From: Limnoperna fortunei
Taxonomy: Eukaryota; Mollusca; Bivalvia; Mytilida; Modiolidae
Direction: 5' to 3'
Assembly (NCBI GenBank): GCA_944474755.1
Contig: OX104117.1
Location: 43,913,222-43,977,221, forward strand
Length of the DNA: 64,000 bases
Shown: positions 23,113-34,663 of the stretch, piece by piece
How the letters are laid out: each line of letters opens with the position of its first letter
Position numbering within the stretch: the stretch's first letter is position 1
Position numbers and translations under genes: made by a program
Notes under the pieces: model-generated
Told to the model about the DNA's origin: nothing
The model's input: the letters and a program-made list of their open reading frames with translations, nothing else
The model's database searches: none

Positions 23113-23689
23113 ATTTTATGCTAAGCAGGATAAGGGTAGCCAGTATCGGACCTACAGTATTTGATTTTGGTATCTTCTGTCTTTCGTTAGCTGACACTGA
23201 TTTGGACTGTACGGGTGTCAGGAGCTGGTATGCACACACGTCCGTAACACCTGATAATATCCCTTTGTTCATGTTGCGTCTTTGCGGCATGTTTTTGACT
23301 GTTTTCTGTTAGTCGTGGGTGTGCATTTTTACTGTTAAAGAAGACAAATAACATTAACACATGAACTGACAAAGACTAAAAACAGGCCAGGAAAATTTGA
23401 ATTTTATAATAATATAATAACTAATTAAGGCAAAGACGCGAAATCCTAGAAAACACGGTAAAGGTTATAATTATTTTCAATGTACTGAAGAAAATATCAA
23501 AATATGCCCAGAGGTGAAATGTCTGTCATTTATTTTCAATTCGTCGTTTTCAAGATATAATCGTTCTCGTTAAAGGAGGTGGAAATTGTAATGCTGATCA
23601 TCTGACGTCATAAAAAATTTAGGGCATTTTTAGTTTCAAACGTCAACTTTTGTTACGAAATTGGACGGCGTAAGAAAGACGATGCAAAA

Positions 23690-23751
23690 CGAAACCTGTG
23701 CTGTGTTGTGCCAGGGTGCAAAGCCAACACTAAAAACAAATTTATGGAAAG
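23690..23751 (+). CDS. Possible THAP-type zinc-finger exon fragment
   Basis: One frame reads AKRNLCCVVPGCKANTKNKF up to ATGGAAAG|GTAGTC, a weak donor at 23752. The CCVVPGC cluster resembles the first zinc ligands of a THAP domain, which are usually at the very N-terminus. No ATG in this frame was found close upstream, and no partner exon with the remaining Cys/His ligands was seen. A CRE-like palindrome TGACGTCA lies near 23604. This could be a transposon (THAP9/P-like) remnant or chance. Confidence 0.25.
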
Positions 23752-24162
23752 GTAGTCAAGTTTTATTTCATTTAATGCCGTTCACACGATGTTAAAAGAC
23801 GGTGCGTAGAGGAAAGTGCCCTAAATAAAATCACGTGATACCATAAATCACGTGATAAGATACATCTAACTAAACTATCTTGGAAACTACGTATTGTGTA
23901 TTATTTTCCTAGTTTGTTTAAGAATCTGTCTGTGCTTATAGAGATTCATACGATCTATAAAATCTATTTTGTTAAAATATAAGCATATATTGTGTGTTTT
24001 GTATCCTGTCTTTTTGTCATTTAATTGTACACACTTTAGTGTCTGGGTGTAAATAAAAAAATTAACTGAATTTTAAGAATTTAATTGAACGGAGTTATCT
24101 CCCTTGAAACAGAAAACATTGTGTGCAGATAAAATTTGAAACTGTAAGAGATGTCTTGTTTC

Positions 24163-24873
24163 TTCGATTGCTTCTTTGAATGATTTTTAACGCCACTTTC
24201 AATTTTTCAGCAGACAACGGCCTCTTAATTATTTGCGTATTGGGGAAACTATTAACATTTTTTTGCTCTCACTTAGGAACCAAGTTTCTTTGAGTAATGA
24301 GAGACCCCTCATAACGACCGAAATAATTTCAGCTATATCGCATTAAATTTTCGGGGTGTCATGTCAGATAAATTTTTTCGCAACTTTAGAATCCCAGAAG
24401 AGTACTCAAGGAAACTCACAAACACCCATAAAATAGTCCAGAAATGGGCTTTTAACAATCAGCGGAAAAAATAGCCAATACATACAACAAATTATATAAA
24501 TACATTTTTTTATTAATTCTATATGAAATTGCTTTTTAAATACAGCTCAAATATCAAAATTCCATCGATTAATAAATCCACTGTTTATGCTACAGTTCGG
24601 CGCAGCCAAATATCAAAATAAGAACTACTTTCCTCTCCGTCAGTCAACCAACGGTCTTTTACAGAGCCGTTGTCAGCTATATCATGGCGTCCAGTTTTTA
24701 TTGGCGAAGAAAGCCATAGTACCAGGAGAAAACCTCCGACCTTCGGTAGGAAAACTCACATTTTTTGTCAATTAAGAGTGGAGTCATGTACACACTGCTC
24801 GCATTGTTACGCGAACCCGCAACCTAAGTGTTGACATACCACGTGATCAATAGACGAATTACATTAACCACTG
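24163..24873 (-). mobile_element. tRNA-derived SINE (family A) split by an insertion
   Basis: 24163-24211 is the SINE tail on the minus strand ('taacgccactttcaattttt'). The rest of the same SINE resumes at 24674 ('cagctatatcatggcgtcca') and runs to the tRNA-like head ending near 24873. The two parts join smoothly at 'ttttcagctatatc', so one SINE was interrupted. Confidence 0.75.
24212..24673. mobile_element. Small TIR element (MITE-like) inserted in a SINE
   Basis: The 462-bp insert has imperfect terminal inverted repeats: ACAACGGCCTCT at the left and the reverse complement of AGAGCCGTTGT at the right. CAG/CAGC is repeated at both junctions. No coding capacity. The superfamily cannot be assigned from the short duplication. 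Confidence 0.6.
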
Positions 24874-24879
24874 ATCATT

Positions 24880-26079
24880 TAAATGTTTTTTTTAATTTAA
24901 TATATAAGTTGTATATGAAGATATTTGGCACATATCTTAGTAATCAACAGAATTGCGTCAAAATATGTAGAACTTGTATAAGGGCATAGAAACAGCTAAA
25001 GGTTTTAATTAGAATAGGTAGAGAATCAAAAACGATTATGAAAACTTACAGTATGTAAAAAGGTAGGTAAAAAATGTCTTGAACAAGTTTATCTAATATT
25101 ATAAAATGTGCCATCTTTAAAGATGCTTAGAATGTCTCTTGGAACAACGACTGACAAACTCATTTTATGATATCGCTGTTCATCCACTGTCTGAAAGACT
25201 CTATCGTAGGATAGGAATTGTCGAGGTAAAGATAAAAATAATACCGAATGTATAAGATCCCGTTGTGAGGGGTGAGAATCAATATAAATGGGAAGTTCTG
25301 AAATGGTTGTCTACACGATACGACAGGATACAAAAGTTTTCAACCGTAGGAAAATTGTCCACAGCCAAGGTAAAAGACCTACCATTATCGATCTGTTGGT
25401 TTCCGTCTTAAAGTTGGGAATTGTGGAGCCAATTACGCCGGCACTGGTGAAGTTTCCAATGGCTTAGCCCAGAGAGCTTACTAACGTGCACCTAAGTGGA
25501 GCAAAGCGGAAGCCTTCTAGGTTAGGGTAAAGAGGGTTACAATACGAGAGTCTGGTCGCAAACCATAGTAGAAAACGTGTTTGGATAGTGTAGCGCTTCT
25601 TTATGATAAATACACTTTTTGCAGATTTAAAAAGTAGATGCATTCCCTATTTGCGGAATACAAGAGTTACTTCCGATTTCCAAGAGTTGTATTTCATAAC
25701 AGCAGGTATCTAGTATTAAACTGATAGGGAAACAATCACGTTTTTATTTTTTTAATAATGTCTGTGGACTGACTCTTTCAGTACAACTAAAAAAACTGCA
25801 GAATTATTTTGCACATCATAATAAATTTTATCGGATACTTTGCTGTATGTGAATAAAAAAATATTGAAAAACTACTTTTTACCCACAATAGTTACTATAA
25901 AGTACCTGCTCTAAAGAACAGATAACTCTTAATATGGGAGATAAATCTTGTTTACCGCAAGTAGGGAGTTGTAGATGATCAAATTCTCTGTGTCAATTCA
26001 ATTATTCATACTTTTCCGTGATAGTCAAAATTTAGTTCTCATTGGTCCATTCCAATTCTTTGATTGATCTATTGTTTGT
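24880..26079. other. No gene recognised
   Basis: Mixed-composition noncoding sequence. A GC-richer part (about 25170-25600) has no open frame or RNA fold that I recognise. Nothing is supported here. Confidence 0.5.
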
Positions 26080-28068
26080 TAACTTGTTCCAATATAGCTG
26101 ATATACTGCCCACTGGATGTTGATAACTTGTCCTAATAAACTTGATATACTGCCCTCTGGATGTTAATAACTGGTCCTGAATATAGCTGATATACTGTCC
26201 ACTGGATGTTAATAACTGGTCCTAATATAGCTGATATACTGTCCACTGGATGTTAATAACTGGTCCTAATATAGCTGATATACTGCCCACTGGATGTTAA
26301 TAACTGGTCCTAATATGGCTGATATACTGCCCACATAATGTTGATAGCTTGTCCTAATAAACTTGATATACTGCCCACAGGATGTTAATAGCTGGTCCTG
26401 AATATAGATGATAAACTGCCCACTGGATGTTGATAGCTTGTCGTAATAAACTTGATATACTGCCCACTGGATGTTAATAGCTTGTCCTAATAAACTTGAT
26501 ATATTGCCCACGGGATGTTAATAGTTGGTCATGAATATAGCTGATTTACTGCCCACTGGATGTTAATAGCTTGTCCTAATAAACTTGATATACTGCCCAC
26601 TGGATGTTAATAGTTGGCCATGAATATTGCTGATTTACTGCCCACTGGATGTTAATAACTGGTCCTAATATAGCTGATATACTGCCCACATGATGTTGAT
26701 AGCTTGTCCTAATAAACTTGATATACTGCCCACTGGATGTTAATAGCTTGTCCTAATAAACTTGATATATTGCCCACTGGATGTTAATAGTTGGTCATGA
26801 ATATAGCTGATTTACTGCCCACTGGATGTTAATAGCTTGTCCTAATAAACTTGATATACTGCCCACTGGATGTTAATAGTTGGTCATGAATATAGCTGAT
26901 TTACTGCCCACTGGATGTTAATAACTGGTCCTAATATAGCTGATATACTGCCCACATGATGTTGATAGCTTGTCCTAATAAACTTGGATGTTAATAACTG
27001 GTCCTAATATGCCCACTGGGTGTTAAAAACTTATCCTAATACACTTGACTTACTGCCCACTGGATGTTAATAACTGGTCCTAATATAGCTGATATACTGC
27101 CCACTGGGTGTTAAAAACTGATCCTAATATAGCTGATATACTGCCCACTGGATGATAATAGTTGGTCATGAATATAGCTGATTTACTGCCCACTGGATGT
27201 TAATAACTGGTCCTAATATAGCTGATATACTGCCTACAGGGTGTTAAAAACTGATCCTAATATAGCTGATATACTGCCTATGCACTGGATGTTAATAACT
27301 GGTCCTAATAGACTTGATTTATATATATAATAATGCCCACTGGATGTTAAGCAATCATTCAGTCAATCAATTAATTACCCATTACACGTTTCCATATAAC
27401 TGATATACTGCCCACATGATGTTGATAAACTTGATATACTGCCCACTGGATGTTAATCACTGGTCCTGAATATAGCTGATATACTGCCCACTGGATGTTA
27501 ATAACTGGTCCTAATATAGCTGATATACTGCCCACTGGATGTTGAAAACTTGTCCTAATAAACTTGATATACTGCTCACTGGCTGTTAATAGCTTGTCCT
27601 AATAAACTTGATATACTGCCCACTGGATGTTAATAGTTGGTCATGAATATAGCTGATTTACTGCCCACTGGATGTTAATAACTGGTCCTAATATAGCTGA
27701 TATACTGCCCACATAATGTTGATAGCTTGTCCTAATAAACTTGATATACTGCCCACTGGATGTTAATAACTGGTCCTGAATATAGCTGATATACTGCCCA
27801 CTGGATGTTAATAACTGGTCCTAATATAGCTGATATACTGCCCACTGGATGTTAATAACTGGTCCTAATAGACTTGATTTACTGCCCACTGGATGTTAAT
27901 AACTGGTCCTAATATAGCTGATATACTGCCCACTGGGTGCTAAAAACTGATCCTAATATAGCTGAAATACTGCCCACTGGATGTTTATAACTGGTCCTGA
28001 ATATGGCTAATATATTATATATATGCCCACTGGATGTTAATAACTGGCCCTGAATATAGCTGATATAT
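26080..28068. repeat. 44-45-bp minisatellite with alternating unit types, about 2 kb
   Basis: The basic unit is 'ctgatatactgcccactgga' + tgttaataactggtcctaatatag. Two main variants alternate: 'aataaacttgatatactgcc...agcttgtcct' and 'aatatagctgatatactgcc...aactggtcct'. Longer blocks of several variants recur, for example around 26540-26700 and 26820-26960, indicating higher-order units. About 27349-27396 is a non-repeat interruption that recurs at 28745-28794. Confidence 0.95.
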
Positions 28069-28726
28069 TCTGTTGAAGTAATGCATCTAGTGAATCCCTA
28101 CAATTTGATTGGTTAATCAAGACGGGGATGTCATACCGTATTCCCTGTGAAACCCCGAGGATATTGAAACCAGTTTCAAAATGGCGTCTATTTATTGAAT
28201 AATTTATTTGTTTTACATAATATAAATAGTTAAACATAATATAAAGATATCAAATATCGATTTTAAATACATGCATTTTACGGAATTTATCATCTCCTTG
28301 AAATTAACAAGGGAGATACCGATAACTTGAAGTCTTCAAAATGGCAAACATACGCATTTGCATCGCACTTCGAAAGTGAAATTTATCATTAAAAGTTTAG
28401 CTGGGAATAAAAAGTCGTGAAAAAATAAAGGGTTATAAAATTTAAAATGCCATAAAAAGTTTCGTTGGAAGCTTTTGTGTTGAATGGTAGGTTCTCCGAT
28501 AGTCGGGTGGTCCAAACTAAAGCATGAGAAATGTCTAATCTAATTATATACTCTAGAATATAAGTACAAGAAGACTTCAACAGAATATAATTGTTATTCG
28601 GGCTTCACAGGGGATACGGGTTCATATTCCCTGTCTGTATTCTATATTCCATTCGCCTCCGGCTCAGGGAATATAAAACACAGACAGGGAATATGAACCC
28701 GTATCCCCTGTGAAGATCCCGATCAT
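28069..28726. mobile_element. Insertion within the minisatellite, ending in a hairpin
   Basis: The repeat stops at 28068, and one more unit with the same unusual follow-on sequence ('gttaagcaatcattcagtca') appears at 28727-28794. The intervening 658 bp are therefore probably an insertion. Its right part, 28598-28722, is a strong inverted repeat ('cttcacaggggatacgggtt' and its complement) with a similar 'ccgtattccctgtgaaaccc' word near 28133. No transposase frame. Confidence 0.5.
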
Positions 28727-28853
28727 AATGCCCACTGGATGTTAAGCAATCATTCAGTCAATCAATTAATTACCCATTACACGTTTCCATATACATGATA
28801 TAATCACCAATTACAAACAGTACATTTATAACTATGGAAAACTTATTTAGCTC

Positions 28854-28960
28854 CCTGTCCAGTATTGACAATTTTCCTCCTGCAGGTCATGGTTTGTACC
28901 GGTTACTCTGGCTTCATCCCAAATAAAACTGAACGCTATAATACAGCCGAAAACAAGTAT
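28854..28960 (+). mobile_element. Degraded SINE (family A) 3' fragment
   Basis: 'gacaattttcctcctgcagg', 'ggttactctggcttcatccc' and 'aataaaactgaacgctataa' follow the SINE body and tail with many changes. The tRNA-like head is missing. Confidence 0.6.
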
Positions 28961-30000
28961 TTTAATTCCTCCTTTTTTCTTTCTTAACCTTTCAATTTCA
29001 AGGTCAATTAACAGATTAATGCCACTATTGACTGATTACCGTAATTCAAAGTACGATATAGGTATTTATCATATGTTCGATCTCTTCTTATTATCTCTTA
29101 ATGATATATAATTGTTTTCGGGTAAATTGAGCAAAAAGGTAAAAACCATACTCTACAATATAGTTCATGTTGTAAGTGATAAAATGGCAAATTTAATATT
29201 AAAGAAAACATTTCAATTACAGTTTTTCGTATTTGTTAAATCCTTCAAGCTTTAAAATACGTTTTTTTTGTCCTGATCTAATAAAAGGAAGTAAGAATGA
29301 CATAATTGCATATTAATGCGCGCTTTACCAGTATCTCGGTAATATGAACTAATAATGTACTAAAACTTGCAAATTTACCAACGTTAACAGGATATATTGA
29401 AAGCTATAGGAGTTCCATTAATAAATCTGATGTACCCCCTGTATTTTGGAACCAAAATTATGTGTAAATTATGTTGAATTATTTGTTTTCTCATTAACAA
29501 GAATGTAACTTTTTTCAGGTTTATATATTCCATGATCAAATAATGCAGTTTATATGTTTTGTCGCATATATATCAAACCGTAAACTGCATTATACATTAT
29601 ATGCATTTGGTGTATTGCCTGGTCTATATCATACACACAGTTAATTACATTTCGTTGTTTTCTTTCATCCATCATTACAGAGTCTTGTAAATTAATCACG
29701 TCAGAACATATCTCAATGCCAAAATGACAAACCATGTGCCGAAAAACATTTTAGTATATTAATCAGTACTACACGTTTTTATTGAAATATTTATAACGGG
29801 GTATAGCGTTTCCGTTCAACGAAGGACATTCAGTTAATTGTCGTTATATAACTCAGTAAGGGAATATGGGTTAAGTGTTTTAAAATTAAACGTAGAAATA
29901 TGCGAAAGAGCAAATAAAACATTGATATTGAGAGCATATGTGTTTATTTAATACCAAATAAGCATATTGTCAGTTATAGCACGGCTACATATTAATCAAA
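28961..30000. other. No gene recognised
   Basis: AT-rich noncoding sequence on both strands. Nothing supported. Confidence 0.5.
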
Positions 30001-30132
30001 TAAGGACTTTTTACGAGGTCAATACGTAGTTATATGGACCGTGGAGGAAAATATTGACCGAGGACGAAGTCCGAGGTCAATATTTTTCTACAGGTCCATA
30101 TAACTACGTATTGACAGAATAAAAAGTCCTTA
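30001..30132. mobile_element. Fold-back (hairpin) element
   Basis: 'aaggactttttacgaggtca' on the left pairs with the complement on the right ('...attgacagaataaaaagtcctt'). The inner part 'ggaccgtggaggaaaatatt' also pairs with 'aatatttttctacaggtcc'. The loop is centred on 'gaggacgaagtccga'. Confidence 0.65.
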
Positions 30133-30234
30133 ATTGTTATATTACATATGAATTTTTCTCTATTTATTTAAATTTAGAATAATAAATTGCATCATACAAT
30201 ATTGACTCATTGATATTAATTAAAGAAGCATTCG

Positions 30235-30430
30235 AACAATCCGGATCTATTTTTAGAAACAAGCCTTAAATATTCTTTATAAATAGTAACATGCCTTAAA
30301 TATGCTTTAAAAATAGAACAATCCGGATCTATTTTTAGAAACAAGCCTTAAATATGCTTTATAAATAGTAACATGCCTTAAATATGCTTTAAAAATAGTA
30401 ACAAGCCTTAAATATGCTTTAGAAATAGAA
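30235..30430. repeat. About 30-bp tandem repeat in a longer compound unit
   Basis: The unit is 'aaatagtaacaagccttaaatatgcttt' with aac(a/t)tgcc variants. A 20-bp insert 'aacaatccggatctattttt' appears in every second or third unit, giving a longer compound period. Confidence 0.8.
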
Positions 30431-31003
30431 TATATACACAGAATATTTTGGGGGACATTGTCTACACGAACCAATCAAAATTAGGACTTAACACACCATA
30501 TGTAATATAATAATTTAAGGACCTTTTCCTATTCCATATATGCGCTAACGAATTTAATTTTTGTGGTGCTAGCATATTAAAGGGGCGCGATGTTTTAAAT
30601 AGAATGTCAATAAAAGATATCAAGGTTATAAAATTATCTACGTCAGACGTAAATTTCGTATAAGGGACCGGTCAATATTAACTGGGGGGAGGGGGGACCA
30701 GTGCATTTCAAATTATCAGGTATGTCCTATCTGATCCTATCTACATAAAATATGCAAAAAGTTGCTGTCCTACATTAGATGTGTTATAAAGAAAAGTTGG
30801 TATCCTATCTAGTAAATAATTTTATGGTTACAATTCAGTATTTCTTATGTTTGTTAAACACAAATTGTGCATGCGAGTATTACAGTATATTGCTTTTGAT
30901 CCAAAACGTCAGAGAAAAAAAATGTTTTTTCATTGATGATATTGTTATGAAAAAACTGGCTGTCCTTTCAGTGCTGAAAATAATAAAATTGTGAGTCTCA
31001 TAA
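30431..31003. other. No gene recognised
   Basis: A 71-codon frame at 30779-30994 is Leu/Ile/Cys-rich and has no recognisable feature. Nothing else is seen. Confidence 0.4.
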
Positions 31004-31440
31004 GATTGATTGATTGATTAATGGTGTTTAACGCCCTAGCAGCAATATTTCAGCTATATTCAGGCGATGAACATGAAATGGATGATAAAATAAACATGAA
31101 ATGATGATGAATGAAAATGGGATGGGACACAAAGAAAATAGGGGTAACGGATTTTAGATTGACAAATGGGAGGATGGATAGGGTCGGGCAATTTAGCATC
31201 CTGTAGCGGGATCGAAATCCCTACTCATAGCGAATGCTACAGCAGCGTTCTTTAACGTGCGAGGAACGTGGCATTTTTCCCAACATGGTGCACTAATATG
31301 GTTTGCGGTCAGGTTTTCCGTATTATGGCCTGACAACCCCAGCTTGCCAGGGGTACCCCATTCAACCACCTGGGGCACACATCCCAGTCGGTCTTTAGGC
31401 AAACCGACCTGACACGCCGGTCAGGGTACTGTGCAAAGGG
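31004..31440 (-). mobile_element. SINE-like interspersed repeat, different family
   Basis: 'gattgattgattgattaatg' followed by 'gtgtttaacgccctagcagc' and 'aatatttcagctatatt' is the reverse of a mollusc-type SINE tail related to, but distinct from, family A. The rest to 31440 ('gttctttaacgtgcgaggaa', 'ccagcttgccaggggtaccc') is GC-richer than its flanks. No tRNA-like box B was clearly seen, so the class is uncertain. Confidence 0.5.
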
Positions 31441-32599
31441 TTCAATAAGACCACTTACGATTGATTTCTGACTTAAAATTCGGTGATTTTTAAATTATAT
31501 GTGTAACTTACCTCGCTTTCCATCTTGTTTACGTTTGCAGCAGCAGCAACTCGGTAATTTCCGGTAGAGGTGCCGAATTTTAATTAGCGTCCATGAAGGT
31601 TCAAATTTGCGCAAGAAATCGAAGTGAAATATTCGTAAATTGTCAAGTTTCATGACGTTTGGATGCATTTAACGTTTCTTTACAATCATTCTGTAACATA
31701 CTGATTTATATATATAAATTTCCTGATCTATCAAAATTTCAAAAAAATACAGCCCATATTGCTTTAATAAATAATTCACTGAAGTATTCTTTTACAATTT
31801 ACAACAATGGCTGAAATGTTTGCCATGAAGCTAATGAAGCTGATTTGATATAATTATGGTAGAACCACCAATTGCATTAAAGTTTGATTCCAAAGTTCAA
31901 AATAGATATTTTAAGTCTTTGTTTTAATGTATTGGTCTGGTAGTTGATACCGCATACTGAGTTTTGAAAGTATCAACCCGGTCTAAAATTGACCATGTGC
32001 GTTAGGATGAGGCGATTTTAAATAAAGACAACAAACGCCAAATGATGGCAATTGATAAATGGTAGCATTGTCTTATCATAAAACCAATAATACATAAGAT
32101 ACCATTATCACTTTATAAAGTTTCGATTAAACTAAAAATATTTAAAGGCAACTTTTTAATGTTGTATGCAGGCCATACCAGTTGAAATAAGGAAAAAATG
32201 TCAGCGCATCCGTCAGAAGAGAAATAACTGCAGTGTAAGAGTAATATTTTGCAGATTATTATTTTAGTTAAGGACTTAATTTACAAAGATGAAAAATCGA
32301 TAACATTATTCAGCCCCTAAATAAAACATAAATGTTTACGCACTTTTATAACATTTATCAAATACGTTCATGCAACCCATATAAGGTCATATAACAAGAA
32401 CAAGGTAGAAGCTATTAGAAATTATTAGGGTCCGTCCGAAACAAGCCTAACTTCCGGACCTAAAAGGCAAATTTTTGCTCCGGTTACAAAAAACTTAAAG
32501 ATGTCTCACAGTATGTTGGGTAGCAAAATGTTACAATTCGCAAAAAGTTTCATTTTTGTCCGAAAAAAAAAAGTTTGGTCAGACATGTATAAAATGTAA
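31441..32599. other. No gene recognised
   Basis: Noncoding sequence. A CAG run near 31540 and AT-rich stretches are present, with no supported feature. Confidence 0.45.
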
Positions 32600-33270
32600 A
32601 GACAACCAATCTTCAGTCACCGAAAGTAGTACTTTACTTTACAGGCTGTTTTAGTAAAACCCCATCTGTAATTTGTTTGTTTGTTAGAATGATGTTTAAC
32701 AGCACTTTCAGCAATTTTTCAGCTATATCATGGCGTCCAGTTTTTACAGTTTTTATTGGGGAGGAAGTCGGAGTACCCGGAGAAAACCCCCGACCTTTGG
32801 TAGGAAAACTGCCAATCCTTGTCAATTAAGATTGCAGTGCGACTCGAACTGTTGGCAGACCACGTGATCAAAAGAAGACGAACTACCTTAACCACTCGGC
32901 CACCGAGGCCCCATAACCCATCTGTAAGCTGTCAAACTCAATCATAGGTTCTCATACTGTTGGACTAAAACATACAACTTAGCTGTAAACTGTCAGAAAT
33001 AGTTACCAGATTCTCAGATGATTTAACTACAACACGTCAGTTATCTGTCAGAAATGGTACCGAGCTTCTCATGCTGTAGGTGTACACCGTCAGACTGTCA
33101 GAAATAGTTACCAGATTCTCAGTTTATCTGTGAAAATATTTCTGTGATGTCAGAAATAGTACATTGCTTTGCAGACTGTAAGCGTAAACATTATGTACGC
33201 TGTTGAAAATAGTACAAAACTTCTAAGACTGTAGGAGTACAACATATCTGTATGCTGTCAGAATAGTCCC
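32600..33270. repeat. Degenerate tandem repeat (about 55-65 bp) split by a SINE
   Basis: Repeated phrases 'ctgtcagaaatagtaccaga', 'ttctcagactgtaggagtac' and 'aacatatctgtaagctgtca' recur five to six times between about 32930 and 33270. At least one unit lies before the SINE, at 32610-32671. Copies are diverged, so the array is old. Confidence 0.6.
32672..32912 (-). mobile_element. tRNA-derived SINE (family A) with target duplication
   Basis: Minus-strand copy from 'ttgtttgtttgttagaatga' to 'cggccaccgaggcccc'. The 11-bp CCCATCTGTAA occurs on both sides (32661-32671 and 32917-32927). A short duplication 'cagtttttacagtttttatt' is present in the body. Confidence 0.88.
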
Positions 33271-33734
33271 ATAGATACTAAGACGCGAGTACATAGTTGT
33301 TTTTCACACAGTGACTTGTCACTGCACAAAACAAGATACATATATCTACGTTGACCAATTAATGAAACAAAGTTAAACATTTAAGGTTTCTTCAAATGAG
33401 TTCCGTGTTGGTTGACATTGTTATTTATAACTGCTTGTATTCACAATTATAAATATTGGATTATAAGTCAATTGCAGCGTTCGTGAAAATACCCCAAAAA
33501 AATATTTACATACATGTATAAAAGTATACAATAAAACTTGAAAAATAATTTGAAATGATTTTCGTTCTTTCTTAAAAATTTAAACTCAAGGCAGGTGACA
33601 TAATGTTTATTTATAATCAGTAATATTAGTTTGTGCACTTACTGGTCTGTATACGTGTATTAAACATTCATGTGATATAATTACTAGTGAGTAGATAAAA
33701 GCATAAGTACTTATGATTTATTCACAGTACACAC

Positions 33735-33821
33735 TATTTAAATATGAATACCCAACTTTTAATATCAGGTTATCGTGTCTGTTTGCTATAGATATAACAC
33801 CAAAAGTGTGCATCTAAAAAG
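33735..33821 (+). promoter_or_regulatory. Promoter and noncoding exon 1 of Asteroid-like copy 2
   Basis: TATTTAAATATGAATACCC at 33735 is followed by an exon-1-like stretch aligned with copy 1's ('ttttaatatcaggttatcgt') and a donor CTAAAAAG|GTAAGTTT at 33822. The TATA box is weaker than in copy 1. About 33271-33734 before it is noncoding. Confidence 0.5.
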
Positions 33822-34663
33822 GTAAGTTTGTATACAAAGGTTAGAATAATTATTTAGAATATTTCTTCTTGTAATAATAATTGCAAACAACTTTCAAAAT
33901 CTCGCACAATGGACATATCTTACAGCAATTACATGATAGGTTTGTTCAATTAAATAATGATGACTGTTTGGTTACATTATATCTAACAGCTGTGCAAACT
34001 AAGTTTAAACAAAATATGTTGACGCGTTTCAAGTTGAAACCACCAACTGTTGACCAAACAAATTTTGAATTAACCTAAATCAAAAACTACAAATTGGATT
34101 GTGCTGAAAATCGAACTCTTCATTTTATTGTACTAAACAGCTGAACAAAGTTTAAACAACATTTGTTCACGAGTTTTTAACTTGTCATCTGAAAACCATA
34201 GAGGCACGGACAGACGGACGGTAGGACGGACACTCATAGCCATACGGAGAATATAACATAATACCCGCCACGCAGAGTGGCAGTGGCCGGTATAAAAACT
34301 ATTTTTACACACATTTATTACTTTTACTTTCTCTATTACTGTATTTCTATAAAATATGACGCTACTACTTTCATTTCTTTACTTTCACTTTCTTTACAAT
34401 TTCCATAAAACATCATGTCAATACTTTCACTTTCTCTTTTTAATACATTTGTTTATTGCATCAGAACTAATTATTTCTCATCAATATTAGTTAGTCTTAT
34501 GTTATTATTTGAAAGTACAATATAAAAATAATGACTAGATATAAAATAAATGATAACAAGTTGTGGCAAAATACTATCTTAAATGCAGGTAAAGAAAACA
34601 GTCATGTCCTATAAATAGGATCCAGCCCACTTCTATGAATATACCAAAAACTAAAACATATCT

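Noticed and set aside
26266..26511. Minus-strand 81-codon repeat-protein-like frame
   Set aside because: Translation of the 44-45-bp minisatellite; not conserved along the array.
26080..28068. CRISPR-like array
   Set aside because: There are no spacers of uniform length between identical repeats. The units are head-to-tail minisatellite copies in a eukaryotic genome.
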